In this document: positions 36,952-50,735 of the stretch, one piece after another
Numbering within the stretch: position 1 is the first letter of the stretch
How the letters are laid out: the number at the start of each line of letters is the position of its first letter
DNA from: Steromphala cineraria
Lineage: Eukaryota > Mollusca > Gastropoda > Trochida > Trochidae
Direction of reading: 5' to 3'
Assembly (NCBI GenBank): GCA_916613615.1
Contig: OU744735.1
Coordinates: 57,466,082 to 57,530,081 of the forward strand
DNA length: 64,000 bases
Notes under the pieces: generated by a model
Told to the model about the DNA's origin: nothing
Database searches by the model: none
The model's input: only the letters and a program-made list of their open reading frames with translations
Translations under genes and position numbers: made by a program

Positions 36952-37018
36952 TCCACTGGGATTCGAACCCGGGTCGTTGGCGTGAGAGGCAGACACGCTA
37001 ACCACTACACCACCGCGC
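36952..37018 (-). tRNA. tRNA-Glu(CTC)-like sequence, probable pseudogene or SINE head
   Basis: On the minus strand GTGTAGTGGTTAGCGTG matches an A-box/D-arm of the tRNA-Glu/Asp type, CTCTCA sits in the anticodon-loop position, and GGGTTCGAATCCC is a canonical B box. The anticodon stem does not pair and the acceptor ends do not match, so it is unlikely to be a working tRNA. Confidence 0.4.
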
Positions 37019-37387
37019 TTGTGTTTCTCACAATGGCGACGTGGAAATAATTATGTTGTATGAAGATATTATCAAAAATATGACATTGGTACATTACAAT
37101 ATTGTAACGTTATAACATGCCGCGTATAACACTACAACAATGAAGGGATAACAGTGTGGTCAAATCCTCCTCGTGGCGTAATACCTTTGTTAACGTACTC
37201 TTCGTTACCCGCAGGGCATAATGAGGGATAGTATTTATCTCTTTATCTCACAAACGTATACGCAGCGATAGACCCTTTTGATGGCAGATGCTATCTTTCC
37301 AACTCTTACAAGTGCTAATGTCGTATACATCAATACGGTGGTATCATCTGAATCTTTATCCACTGCGAGCCTGAGGCAGAGTACAAT

Positions 37388-38019
37388 CGTACTGTTAATG
37401 ACGTAGTGATTGTCTGAACACAGAATGGTACAGTGAATGACGTAGTGATTGTCTGAACACAGAATGGTACAGTGAATGACGTAGTGATTGTCTGAACACA
37501 GAATGGTACAGTGAATGACGTAGTGATTGTCTGAACACAGAATGGTACTGTGAATGACGTAGTGATTGTCTGAACACAGAATGGTACTGTGAATGACGTA
37601 GTGATTGTCTGAACACAGAATGGTACAGTGAATGACGTAGTGATTGTCTGAACACAGAATGGTACTGTGAATGACGTAGTGATTGTCTGAACACAGAATG
37701 GTACAGTGAATGACGTAGTGATTGTCTGAACACAGAATGGTACAGTGAATGACGTAGTGATTGTCTGAACACAGAATGGTACAGTGAATGACGTAGTGAT
37801 TGTCTGAACACAGAATGGTACTGTGAATGACGTAGTGATTGTCTGAACACAGAATGGTACAGTGAATGACGTAGTGATTGTCTGAACACAGAATGGTACT
37901 GTGAATGACGTAGTGATTGTCTGAACACAGAATGGTACAGTGAATGACGTAGTGATTGTCTGAACACAGAATGGTACAGTGAATGACGTAGTGATTGTCA
38001 GAACACAGACTGGTACAGT
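37388..38019 (-). repeat. 39-bp tandem array, sixteen copies
   Basis: About sixteen units contain GAATGACGTAGTGATTGTCT and then GAACACAGAATGGTAC, differing mainly at one A/T position (GTACAGTG/GTACTGTG). The 39-bp length preserves frame, leaving minus-strand ORFs of 289 and 190 codons with 13-residue repeats. The ORFs are stop-free by unit composition; I do not call them genes. Confidence 0.95.
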
Positions 38020-38336
38020 GTATGGAGATTAGACGGAGAACGAGATGCATGGAATAAATTAACACCTCCGTTGAAACATGTGCAATTGGGACGTACACTG
38101 GCATAATGTTGATGAGACAATGATCATCACGGCGACATCTGGTGTTGCAAAAATGGTAAACGTGCTCGGCCCTAGCCGTGATTTCATCTATTCACACGTT
38201 CTCTTCAACGACAATCTGCCCTTCTTGCTCACCTGACATACACAGTATCTAGTGTGTTGATGTTTATGCAGACCTTAACCATGGTGTTGGTTCTGACTAT
38301 AATGGATTCATGAGAAGTGACTCCCTTACCGCAGGA
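38020..38336. other. Spacer between two tandem arrays
   Basis: About 320 bp of non-repetitive sequence, less AT-rich than the surroundings. No ORF or family recognised. Confidence 0.35.
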
Positions 38337-41300
38337 ACCTACACATGGCACTTCTCTAAATTAGGATCAATCCTACCCATTGCACCTACACATGGCACTT
38401 CTCTAAATTAGGATCAACCCTACCCATTGCATCTACACATGGCACTTCTCTAAATTAGGATCAACCCTACCCATTGCATCTACACATGGCACTTCTCTAA
38501 ATTAGGATCAACCCTACCCATTGCATCTACACATGGCACTTCTCTAAATTAGGATCAACCCTACCCATTGCATCTACACATGGCACTTCTCTAAATTAGG
38601 ATCAATCCTACCCATTGCATCTACACATGGCACTTCTCTAAATTAGGATCAACCCTACCCATTGCATCTACACATGGCACTTCTCTAAATTAGGATCAAT
38701 CCTACCCATTGCATCTACACATGGCACTTCTCTAAATTAGGATCAATCCTACCCATTGCATCTACACATGGCACTTCTCTAAATTAGGATCAACCCTACC
38801 CATTGCATCTACACATGGCACTTCTCTAAATTAGGATCAACCCTACCCATTGCATCTACACATGGCACTTCTCTAAATTAGGATCAACCCTACCCATTGC
38901 ATCTACACATGGCACTTCTCTAAATTAGGATCAACCCTACCCATTGCATCTACACATGGCTCTTCTCTAAATTAGGATCAACCCTACCCATTGCATCTAC
39001 ACATGGCACTTCTCTAAATTAGGATCAATCCTACCCATTGCACCTACACATGGCACTTCTCTAAATTAGGATCAACCCTACCCATTGCATCTACACATGG
39101 CACTTCTCTAAATTAGGATCAACCCTACCCATTGCATCTACACATGGCTCTTCTCTAAATTAGGATCAATCCTACCCATTGCATCTACACATGGCACTTC
39201 TCTAAATTAGGATCAACCCTACCCATTGCACCTACACATGACACTTCTCTAAATTAGGATCAATCCTACCCATTCTACCCATTGCACCTACACATGACTC
39301 TTCTCTAAATTAGGATCAACCCTACCCATTGCATCTACACATGGCACTTCTCTAAATTAGGATCAACCCTACCCATTGCATCTACACATGACACTTCTCT
39401 AAATTAGGATCAATCCTACCCATTGCATCTACACATGGCACTTCTCTAAATTAGGATCAACCCTACCCATTGCATCTACACATGGCTCTTCTCTAAATTA
39501 GGATCAACCCTACCCATTGCATCTACACATGGCACTTCTCTAAATTAGGATCAATCCTACCCATTGCATCTACACATGGCTCTTCTCTAAATTAGGATCA
39601 ACCCTACCCATTGCATCTACACATGGCACTTCTCTTAATTAGGATCAATCCTACCCATTGCATCTACACATGGCACTTCTCTAAATTAGGATCAACCCTA
39701 CCCATTGCATCTACACATGGCACTTCTCTAAATTAGGATCAACCCTACCCATTGCACCTACACATGGCTCTTCTCTAAATTAGGATCAACCCTACCCATT
39801 GCATCTACACATGGCTCTTCTCTAAATTAGGATCAATCCTACCCATTGCATCTACACATGGCTCTTCTCTAAATTAGGATCAACCCTACCCATTGCATCT
39901 ACACATGGCTCTTCTCTAAATTAGGATCAATCCTACCCATTGCATCTACACATGGCTCTTCTCTAAATTAGGATCAACCCTACCCATTGCATCTACACAT
40001 GGCACTTCTCTAAATTAGGATCAATCCTACCCATTGCATCTACACATGGCACTTCTCTAAATTAGGATCAACCCTACCCATTGCATCTACACATGGCACT
40101 TCTCTAAATTAGGATCAATCCTACCCATTGCATCTACACATGGCACTTCTCTAAATTAGGATCAACCCTACCCATTGCATCTACACATGGCACTTCTCTA
40201 AATTAGGATCAATCCTACCCATTGCATCTACACATGGCACTTCTCTAAATTAGGATCAATCCTACCCATTGCATCTACACATGGCACTTCTCTAAATTAG
40301 GATCAACCCTACCCATTGCATCTACACATGGCTCTTCTCTAAATTAGGATCAATCCTACCCATTGCACCTACACATGGCACTTCTCTAAATTAGGATCAA
40401 TCCTACCCATTGCATCTACACATGGCACTTCTCTAAATTAGGATCAATCCTACCCATTGCACCTACACATGGCACTTCTCTAAATTAGGATCAATCCTAC
40501 CCATTGCATCTACACATGGCACTTCTCTAAATTAGGATCAACCCTACCCATTGCATCTACACATGGCACTTCTCTAAATTAGGATCAATCCTACCCATTG
40601 CATCTACACATGGCACTTCTCTAAATTAGGATCAATCCTACCCATTGCATCTACACATGGCACTTCTCTAAATTAGGATCAACCCTACCCATTGCATCTA
40701 CACATGGCTCTTCTCTAAATTAGGATCAATCCTACCCATTGCACCTACACATGGCACTTCTCTAAATTAGGATCAATCCTACCCATTGCATCTACACATG
40801 GCACTTCTCTAAATTAGGATCAATCCTACCCATTGCACCTACACATGGCACTTCTCTAAATTAGGATCAATCCTACCCATTGCATCTACACATGGCACTT
40901 CTCTAAATTAGGATCAACCCTACCCATTGCATCTACACATGGCACTTCTCTAAATTAGGATCAACCCTACCCATTGCATCTACACATGGCACTTCTCTAA
41001 ATTAGGATCAACCCTACCCATTGCATCTACACATGGCACTTCTCTAAATTAGGATCAACCCTACCCATTGCATCTACACATGGCACTTCTCTAAATTAGG
41101 ATCAACCCTACCCATTGCATCTACACATGGCACTTCTCTAAATTAGGATCAACCCTACCCATTGCATCTACACATGGCACTTCTCTAAATTAGGATCAAT
41201 CCTACCCATTGCATCTACACATGGCACTTCTCTAAATTAGGATCAACCCTACCCATTGCATCTACACATGGCACTTCTCTAAATTAGGATCAATCCTACC

Positions 41301-41969
41301 CATTGCATCTACACATGGCACTTCTCTAAATTAGGATCAACCCTACCCATTGCATCTACACATGGCACTTCTCTTAATTAGGATCAACCCTACCCATTGC
41401 ACCTACACATGGCACTTCTCTAAATTAGGATCAACCCTACCCATTGCATCTACACATGGCACTTCTCTAAATTAGGATCAACCCTACCCATTGCACCTAC
41501 ACATGGCACTTCTCTAAATTAGGATCAACCCTACCCATTGCATCTACACATGGCACTTCTCTTAATTAGGATCAACCCTACCCATTGCATCTACACATGG
41601 CACTTCTCTAAATTAGGATCAACCCTACCCATTGCATCTACACATGGCACTTCTCTAAATTAGGATCAACCCTACCCATTGCACCTACACATGGCACTTC
41701 TCTAAATTAGGATCAACCCTACCCATTGCATCTACACATGGCACTTCTCTAAATTAGGATCAATCCTACCCATTGCATCTACACATGGCACTTCTCTTAA
41801 TTAGGATCAACCCTACCCATTGCATTTACACATGGCACTTCTCTAAATTAGGATCAATCCTACCCATTGCATCTACACATGGCACTTCTCTAAAATAGGA
41901 TCAACCCTACCCATTGCATCTACACATGGCTCTTCTCTAAATTAGGATCAATCCTACCCATTGCATCTA
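38337..41969 (+). repeat. 47-bp satellite-like array, about 77 copies
   Basis: 3.6 kb of a 47-bp unit containing CTACACATGGCACTTCTCTA and then AATTAGGATCAACCCTACCCATTG. Most units differ at three diagnostic sites: GCATCT/GCACCT, GGCACT/GGCTCT and CAACCC/CAATCC. The combination pattern repeats in places with an eight-unit (376-bp) period, e.g. 40331 and 40707, showing block duplication. One unit near 39270 carries a 10-bp duplication (CTACCCATT-type). The unit has no long open frame. Confidence 0.97.
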
Positions 41970-44749
41970 GCAACGATCCCGTCTGCTAACAGCTCAACAT
42001 GCGACACATAACATGATATAAGCAGTGCACAAAGTATGCCATCAACCCAAATACCAGGGGAAATTGAAAAACTAAAACAGGTAGCCTGCAAAATCTTGAA
42101 ATGATACAATATAATCATCGAAAAATATTTGCAGAAACTTAAAAACTAACTCTAAACCTGAGTAACGTGTTGTCAGCAATCTATCAGCTATTTGTGTTGC
42201 CACCAAAGAAGGTGTGGACAGATCAGGGGGAAAGCTAATGTACCCTGAACACGAGAAATTACAACAGATACAACATCCCGCTAAACATTCAAATCAAACC
42301 AGCCACCCATCATAAACAATCGAGCAACAACAAAAGACTTTCACAAACACCCCCAAGTGAGGATATTTTCAATATAACCATACCCCAATACCAAGCCGTT
42401 TGAACAACAGCCTAAAGCCGTAAAGATATTAATGAGATATCAATGAGGCGGGTAATATCTGCCGTGCAGTTTGCGATTTATTCAAGGCACGCTCAGGCGT
42501 GTTCACTCACAAAACAACAGGAATGGGCAATGTTTAGAAATGAAATGAAAATGATATCATCTAAAGTCATAGCCATTTAATCTTCGCAGACTGAAAAGTG
42601 GAATAGTTTGAATCTCGTGAACTATCTAACCGTCGGCATGTGTAATCAGTAAAGAAGAAGGTGGACAATATACAAGCATGAACAATCAAGATGAAGAGAC
42701 AACGTAACAGAATATATTCTTTATGACGCCAACAGCCAGTGAGTGAAAATAGCCAAAACATACACGAACAACTCATGCTATGAAGTAATTTGCTAAAACG
42801 TAATCATTTCAAGAGCATGATAATTTTCACATTGCAACACAATAATGACTTCAATTTATATTACAAGTTAACTTGAATTTCGACTCCAGAGACAGTGATA
42901 CGTAAGTAGAGTGAAGTTTTCGTTTCTTCACTGCTAGATGATCATTCTATCAAAATCAAAAATTGCTTGCCCGACAAAGTGTATTGTTTATTATCAGAAC
43001 AGACACATGGGGGTGCTCAAGTACTATTTGCGTATGGTGTGCCAAGAAACAACCATTTAACCAGAAAAGACCAGATTGTATATCAAATCTTTCTTCATAA
43101 CAGTTGGAATAATATACACAACTTTCACATCGCCCTAGGTTCATGTTATACAACTTTATATTAAGATTTTGACCTTTAAAAGTAAATAGATAGCCAGACG
43201 ATGAAAACGTTATTAAAATTGTATGAAACTACATGGCATTTAAATTGGATTTAATAGTCTATCCTGTGCGTAGAGGCGATACTATAAGACAAAGGTTAAT
43301 GTGGTTTGACATTCTCAGAGATCAAACAAGAAACCATAGGCTCGGGATACACATAACATGAAGACATGAACGGCAAGACAATCAAGAACCTTTGCATAAT
43401 AAATGTAATTTTACCTTAAAACGGGGTTATTCAAAATACAAGTCATGAACTGCAATACACAAGACCTTGTGGACAATTAACACATTAGATAAACTAAAAA
43501 TCCTCTTTCCCACTGACCTGAAACGAGTCGTCTACTAGACAAACCCGGGTCCGGACGGTTATCACTTACAAACTGGCGAGGCCTTTCGTTGCTCATTCCT
43601 TCAATATGCGACCTTCTCTGAGTTCTTGGATTCACCACTGCCAAGTATTATATACCACGCAGCACCATCCTTTACTACATAGCTGTGAAAGCTCATATGC
43701 CATGTATATGCAACTACATGGTTTCCAGTTCTTTGGTTAGAGTTTTGACTAGGTCCAAGTTATACCCCATATCTTGCTAGGCTACAAACCATAATGACAC
43801 ATACGATCAAGTTACCAAGCCACGACAAGGTTGTATCTTGAAGGGACACTCGCAATTTTCAAGAATTTTTGATTTCATACGTTCTTAAACATAGTATGTG
43901 TTTATACGATTTTCAAAGAAACACATTTACAATGCATTTTCATCAACAAAACGATAATTTAATCCGTAATTGAAGCTAAAACATCAAGTTGTAAACGAAA
44001 TATACCTCATTATGCAATGTGCAATTTTATATTATATACATATTTATATGTATAATTTTTATACGAGCTCGCAATTTCACATCAACAATCAAAGAAAATG
44101 TATTTGCGGTTGAAAATTATATCATTTATTAAGCCACAACTATATATCATTCGTTCAAAACGTCAAAACTACTTCGAACATATCAAATAGTAGCTTTCGG
44201 AAATGTTTAAGTTCTGAAAGGATACATAAATGTGGAATTCCATTGTATTATGAATGACCCAGAAGAAAACACAACTTTGATCATATTTTATCATAAGCTT
44301 ATTTTAAAAACCGGTGATAATACTGTCCTTATCATTAAATAACCATAAAATTTATTCTAGTATGCGACTTGATTTCCACTGACGAATAACAATACAGTTT
44401 CATTGTCTCATTCCCTCTCCTTAAATAGCTATTGAATCCCAGGTATTAGCCGTCGCCTAGCAACCACGACAATGCAGCTTCTATGAACAAGGTCGAAAAC
44501 CCGATAGTTGAAGAGCACGCTAAAGAGGGTGGATGATGGAACAGCCAGTCACGTGACCGACGGGGATGCGACAGGTCGAATTTCATCAACATTGGCTCAG
44601 TTTGCCTACATCTTCTAGAAACACGACACGGTCTCATACCATTGCAGATAAAGTTACAAGACTTGTTAGTCATGAGATCAAGAGAAAGCAGGCATGAAAT
44701 GTTACTGAAGGATTTTAAGACATCGTATATATGTATACATCTTAATTGT
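41970..44749. other. Intergenic AT-rich sequence
   Basis: 2.8 kb in which no gene, paired inverted ends or tandem array was recognised. Confidence 0.4.
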
Positions 44750-44820
44750 CAGCGCTTTGAGCATTGCCGATGTGTGGTGGAAGTCAGCGCTTTATAAATA
44801 TCCTTATTATTATTATCATT
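44750..44820 (+). mobile_element. SINE 3'-tail fragment
   Basis: CAGCGCTTTGAGCATTGCCG followed by GCGCTTTATAAATATCC and a (TTA)n tail. The layout matches the 3' end of the SINE at 51981-52456 (GCGCCTTGAGC then GCGCTATATAAATATTC), so it is a 5'-truncated SINE of a related family. Confidence 0.65.
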
Positions 44821-45842
44821 TTCTGCACTAATTGTTCATGTTCAGTTCAAATTTTACCTGTACAATTTGATATTGATTAAAATTTATTAATTTTAGGTGG
44901 TCATATTTTTAGGTAACTATAAACTACTAACACATGTACTTATCTTGCTTTGTTACTTCATTGATGCCCAAATAATTGTTTACTTACAGCTTATAATAGT
45001 TACTTATTTACACCAACATTGACAAACCTTGAGCTAACTATTAATTATTTTCCTTACTTGACTAGTTTTTATTTAAAAGGTTAGCTATAGAGTATGCAGT
45101 ATGTTATCAATAGCACAATATACTAAGATGACTTATATGATGCAATCTGCGATCTTATTCGACAAGATTCAACATCCTGGTGTGCTATTCAATAGATGAT
45201 CGTGATGGGTAAAGAACGGGGTCACCAGGCTGCAAGCTGCCCCTTTGTCCGGGTGGGTTGCCAAACGAGTCTCCCCATAGGCGTAGCCAATAGGCAATAG
45301 GCAGCGAGCACTAGACCCCTCGATCACTGTGAGCATAGTTAGTTTACTTCTGTACACCGTACCACACAACAATAACAGAGGGGACGTCCGAACAGGTTTC
45401 ATCAACGACAAATGGGCAAAGTAATAACCGTCAGTCGAACTGTATATGCTTATATATTCTTCCGTTTTTAGCAGTTTGAATACGGTGTTCATGCATGGAT
45501 GAATGGATTAATTTAAAAACGGATGTTTCGTATTTGGACGTCAAACGTCACCGATAAATGATATATTGTGTAAGGTATGTTATAGAAATGTACTTGTACA
45601 CTCGTGCTAACGACAACACTCTTCTGCAGCCAGTTAGCGTGTTTCCATTGGTTGAATGAATCAAAACATCATTTAGTCTTGTCGAGAAGTCAAACGCAAC
45701 AGAGAAATTAAACAAATATAGGGCCCTGATATTGAATGGTATACAGACGGAGTTTTGCAAATATTGCAGATTTCAACAGTAGTTGTGCCTCTTGCCAACA
45801 TATCCGTTTTATATAAAAACCGAATATTATTAGCGTGGTTGG
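44821..45842. other. Intergenic sequence
   Basis: No gene recognised. A 107-codon minus-strand ORF at 45492-45169 has no family resemblance. Confidence 0.35.
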
Positions 45843-46720
45843 AATAGATAGATAGATCGACTTTATTTCATCCAAGTTTGAAGATTACAAAGTGTTAAAA
45901 CATGTCATATTTACATCAAACAAAGTTTACAGAGAATAATTAATGTAATTTACATCACATAATGAGGGATTAAAAGATATTTCCACTTGTTTAAACTTTT
46001 AGCTATCATGAGCATACATTCTTTCCATATATGGAAAGTAATGTCATTTACACAACCCTCCAAACAAAAGGGACATAATGATGTCATCATCGTTATTCCG
46101 TAGGAGTGATCGAGGTGACACTTATATTTACCTTATCGCAAGGAGAAATAGAGAACTGCGTGTTATTTAATAACATAATGATACTTATCGGACAGTTAAC
46201 CTCTTGATCTAAAAGGAAATATATCCTTAGTTTCAGGCATGTGATCTATAGAGCATATTTACAAAAAAATAAATAGATACAAAAGGTCTAGACGAGTGAT
46301 GTTTATGTGGCGAAAAGCAATGGATTTTATACAACACAGACATTTCCTTGTTGTTGTATCTATACATCTAGACTGGCTGTATATCTTTTATCTAACAGTA
46401 CGTTATGTAAGCCACTTTCTGCCCTAACATATCTTATGTACAGACGGAGGCTGCGCCTCATTTAACCATCAACAGTTTTACTCCATCCTTAATATTTCAT
46501 GTTTTATATTAATTTCTATATTTTTATATATAATGATTGATATTGAAAGTATTATGGTGTCTCATAAGCCTTGTAGGCCGGGTGCTACCTTTTAATCTGT
46601 AAGGTTTTTTATCATGTGATATATTGTTTTATCCTGCAATATGTGAAATATATACTTGTAAGCACGTGACACAGAAATACAATACTTTTCTTTTTCTTCT
46701 TCTTCTAGACTTACTACACG
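45843..46720. mobile_element. Probable non-LTR retrotransposon 3' fragments
   Basis: On the minus strand the sequence ending at 45843 reads GAAATAAAGTCGATCTATCT then ATC, i.e. an AATAAA followed by a short TCTA tail, as at the 3' end of many LINE copies. On the + strand, about 46500-46700 ends in a CTTCTTCTTCT tract after GTGACACAGAAATACAATAC, which may be a second tail in opposite orientation. No RT sequence remains, so the call rests on tail structure alone. Confidence 0.35.
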
Positions 46721-49700
46721 AGGGGCTAGACTGTATTAAAGGCTCCTAGTATTGAAGCAGGAATGATTATATCAGTACACACACGTGTGCCTGTGCATAT
46801 CACTATAGCAGGCATTGCTGATACAACTAGCTCGGACATACATCCATTGTGTGGAGTATATATTACAATCACACAGACTTAGGCGTAGCTTCAGCCCACA
46901 CCCACCCAAGTGTTTAGTATAGTGTAACTGCAGGCTGATTGATATGGGATATATAGTGTAGTGTAGTGTAGTGTAGCAGATATAAAGGGGGACATATGGT
47001 GTCGTATTACACCCGACAAGCGAGTGGAGCGAGTATATACAGGTACGTTATGTCTACCTTGGCAGGCAATGTTACGCAATAACAAACACAAATTTCACAG
47101 ATAACAACGCAAACAAATGTGCCTTCAGTCGTAGATAATTCAAGTTGATGTGACGAGAAACCTGGCATAGAACAAGCAAGACAAAGTCCGTTGTAACATG
47201 AGTATGCATCACAACAAAGGAGGAAGTTCCTCGCGTGATTTTGAGGATTTAAACCAAGAGCAAATGATTACCGTTTTTTCCTCATAATGTATAATAATAT
47301 CGATTTACACCTGGCTGCAGGTGAAATGGGAAATCAATTAACTGATTGATCTGTCGCCACTTACTTCTGACGGAGAACCGGCGTTCGTTGTCTGTCATGA
47401 TGCAGGGCAGTCATCAGTACAGGTAAATCTCTGCACAGGTAAATCTCTGGTTTAAATCCAGGTGAGCGTGAACAACATCACAGCGTGCAAATAGTCGACC
47501 ACGTCCAGAAATAAGAGTCCATTGACCACAACGGGTAAGACATTCGGCACAGGTGAGGCTTGAGTTTGAGGTGTGACATCAAACAACAGGTACACGACAG
47601 AGCCTCAGGTGTACATCAAACAACAGTAAGGTAATTGTTCAAGATTACCAATTGTCCAGTTATTTGGAAGTTCAGGTAAAAGTCCAAGTATTAAAGGTGA
47701 AATGAACGCTGCCCCAGAGTATTCATCTCGATCTGTTCTACCTGGCAGGTAAACAGAATGACACCATATAGACGCGAGACTGTCCGCTTTTATAAGCCGT
47801 CATTATGCTAATGCAGCGAGGTGTGTCCACACGGCGTGGTGGCGGATCTGGTTGGGTTTTAAAGAGCCAGTTCTACCGGATGAGATGAACAGTTTGAATC
47901 ACGGGTATATAACGGCGAATAACATTGCCTCAAGCGTTGTAATTAAATGAAAGAGAGAGTGTTTGCTTGTTTAAAAATGTTTAAACCTAAATTAATCGTC
48001 AATAGTCGTATGTTCGGCTCTAAAAACTCGTCAATATCTATAATAAAACGTCAATATTTGGTTGTTACTCGTCAACAGTCAATAACCTAGCAGCCATCAG
48101 AACCACGCGCACCTTGAGTTGCACGTGCAAATTACACCTCAACTGAAATACGTGCTGCACGCGCCACGGGTTGCCTGTAGTTGAATTGGTACACCTTCGG
48201 AGAGAACTTGGTTTCAGAGGAAATAAAATGAAGATTTCTGTTTAAATCTCATGGTTTTTCCAAAAACAGATTTTCTTTTTAATTTCACCTAAAAACCATG
48301 TTTTTCTGTTCAAATTTTTTTTTATTAGAATTGAAACAAAGTCATCGTTGTATTCTCAGACTGGTGACACGGGTATAAATGAAGCAATGATGGACAGAAA
48401 ACTTGGGAGATTGCGCACGTAAAATTATTAATGGCAACCTCAATTAAATGATAAAAGCGTTTCGATACATACAAATAGTTTAGTTATACAGATTGTCTTA
48501 CAGCGGCTATAATTTTGAATTTTAACTCACGGAAATAGAAATGAAATGATATTTGGCGTTTATTCATTACTGGATTGATAATGCAGTTCTTACTTATGTT
48601 TTCTCAAACTAGGCCTTGTGATTGCATTGCAAAAATATAACTTATATATCGTTCTTAGAGGCAAAATTGCTTTTGAAAAACACGTATTTGCTTATCATGT
48701 CACTAACAGCAATGAGTTGTTGAATAGTAGTTTATAACATGCTGTAAGCATAAGTAAACCATGTACTTCTTTCAGTTATTATTTGAATTCAATATCATAT
48801 AAAGTATGCATAATAGGGGACATAAGATAGGTGTATAGATTATTTTAATTAAACAACTCCTTTTACCGGATCGTACTGAGATTACAGAGACATGCATACA
48901 TTTCGACTTCGAAATAAGCGCGAGGCGTACAAGATACAACGACACGTTTTTTTCCCCCTGTAAACTCATATAATTATTTGAGGGAATTTTACAAAAACTG
49001 TGAGTGAGTATTTAGAATTCAAATTTCAACTTTGTTGACAAAAAAGAAACAATCGCAAAAGCATTTTTTTCTATTTCTGTAAATACTAGTATAGTTCTGT
49101 ATTTCTGTATTTACACAACATGCTTTTGTATGAGTGTATTAATCTTTAAAATACACTAGAACTTAAAATCTAATGTTTAAGATGATTGATGTTTATTTTT
49201 TTAACATATGGCATGCAAGTTGCTGTGGTTTCTCTCTGAGCTTTTCAGCTCTTTTCTCCTACTTCAGTAGGGTTGTTTTAAATCTATAACACAATACGAT
49301 AAAAAATATAAAATAGGGGTGTTTAATTTTCATAAAGCGTTTAATGGCTTTCAAAATGAAACCTGTTAAGTATTAGCATGCATAAGAGCAATAAAATCAT
49401 AAAAGTCTTCAAAAGGACAACACCCCAGAAACTTCAATAATTCACATAAAATATATCATATTGAGCATTTTAATCGCTCAACAGTGTCTCTCAAATCTTT
49501 CTTCGGGTCCATTACCCCCATAATCTTCCGGGTTACGGAATGAATAGCAAAAAGCAATAGAAGAAGGGAATTAACTCTAAAATACATGTTGAAATACATT
49601 GACATATATTTTCGTAATATGGTACAGAGTTGAATTTTTAATACTTAATTGTCATTTTGTTTAGTAAGGTGTTTTTGAAAGATTAATAGGAGAGTTAATT

Positions 49701-50623
49701 GCGTTTTCTGACAGCTTGTTATAGTTCTAAAAATAACGTTAATTAGCTGTTAATGTCAATACTGGCACTGAAACTGTACACTAATTATTTATTATCTGTT
49801 CCCTAATAGTTATACATCTAGTGGCATTAAAACAGACAATGATTTTCAAAAATCACGTTTGTTATTCAGTCCTAAAATTTAGCGCCTGTTACAAAATGCC
49901 GTTTCTGACGAGTTCGTTTGTTTAATTTGATGTCAGTTTCACAGTTGCTGTGACAACGCACGTGCATCCCGTGCAAATTGCTTTGAAGGTTTGTTTAATC
50001 TCGCATTGATATGGGTTTTTATGTCTCTAAATGTGTGGCAAATATGCTAATTTGTGGAGAATTATTATAAATTTTATGCATCACTATAGGTCTTGTTGTG
50101 AACAAAATTTGTTATTTCAACACATGTAGCCGTTCAACTTATGCGTTGAGTAACATAAAAATGCACGCCAAAAACCATGTTTTTCTATATCCATGATTAC
50201 CTTTCGTAACGATTTAATGTATGACTTACAATTCCTATTAGTAAAATACATATTTGTTCTTCTAAAATAAGAAACTGGGAATTGCACGTGTACTTTATAG
50301 ACTTTCGTATATATAGAGTCCTCTATTTCATAGATTCTGTTAGTAGTGAATAGTAGTGAAACAACGAAACTACATTAGTAAAATGAAACCAACATCAACT
50401 TACATATGTTACATTTATGGCATAACATGATTTTTCTTGGGGGCATTTTCAGTTACGGTGTTGTTCCTTGAGCGTAGCTGTTGAAAATGACATTGATCTC
50501 ACGTGATTTCTTTATAAGTCGTCATAAGGTAAACCCTCGTCAATAGTAAACGGGGACGTGTGTGGCGAGGTTCACGTGCAAGTTGTGCTTTAACTCAAAC
50601 CGGTTTCGAATTTAGGTTTAAGT
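46721..50623. other. Intergenic AT-rich sequence
   Basis: 3.9 kb with no recognised gene. It holds a GTGTA microsatellite near 46955-46975 and short repeated phrases such as CAGGTAAATCTCTG near 47420-47450. No paired element ends were found. Confidence 0.4.
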
Positions 50624-50735
50624 AGAATAGACTCCTCAAACTCGTCATTAGTTGTGCACGATGTTTAGTCTTCGGGCTAACGCCCTCAGACTAAACCTCG
50701 TGCACAACTAATGACGAGTTTTCGGAGTCTATTCT
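50624..50735. repeat. 112-bp palindrome
   Basis: The arms begin AGAATAGACTCC and close GGAGTCTATTCT, pairing through CTCGTCATTAGTTGTGCACG and GTTTAGTCT with a few mismatches. Only about 12 bp form the loop. Likely a foldback element or a recently formed inverted duplication. Confidence 0.8.

Noticed and set aside
36952..37018. Functional tRNA-Glu gene
   Set aside because: A and B boxes are good but anticodon and acceptor stems do not pair.
37235..38104. 289-codon minus-strand ORF with 13-residue repeats
   Set aside because: It is produced by a stop-free 39-bp tandem unit whose length keeps frame; there is no domain, no splice context, and a second frame is open too.
38337..41969. CRISPR array
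   Set aside because: Tandem head-to-tail units without unique spacers, in a eukaryotic context.
45169..45492. 107-codon minus-strand ORF
   Set aside because: No recognisable domain, signal or splice support; length expected by chance in this amount of sequence.
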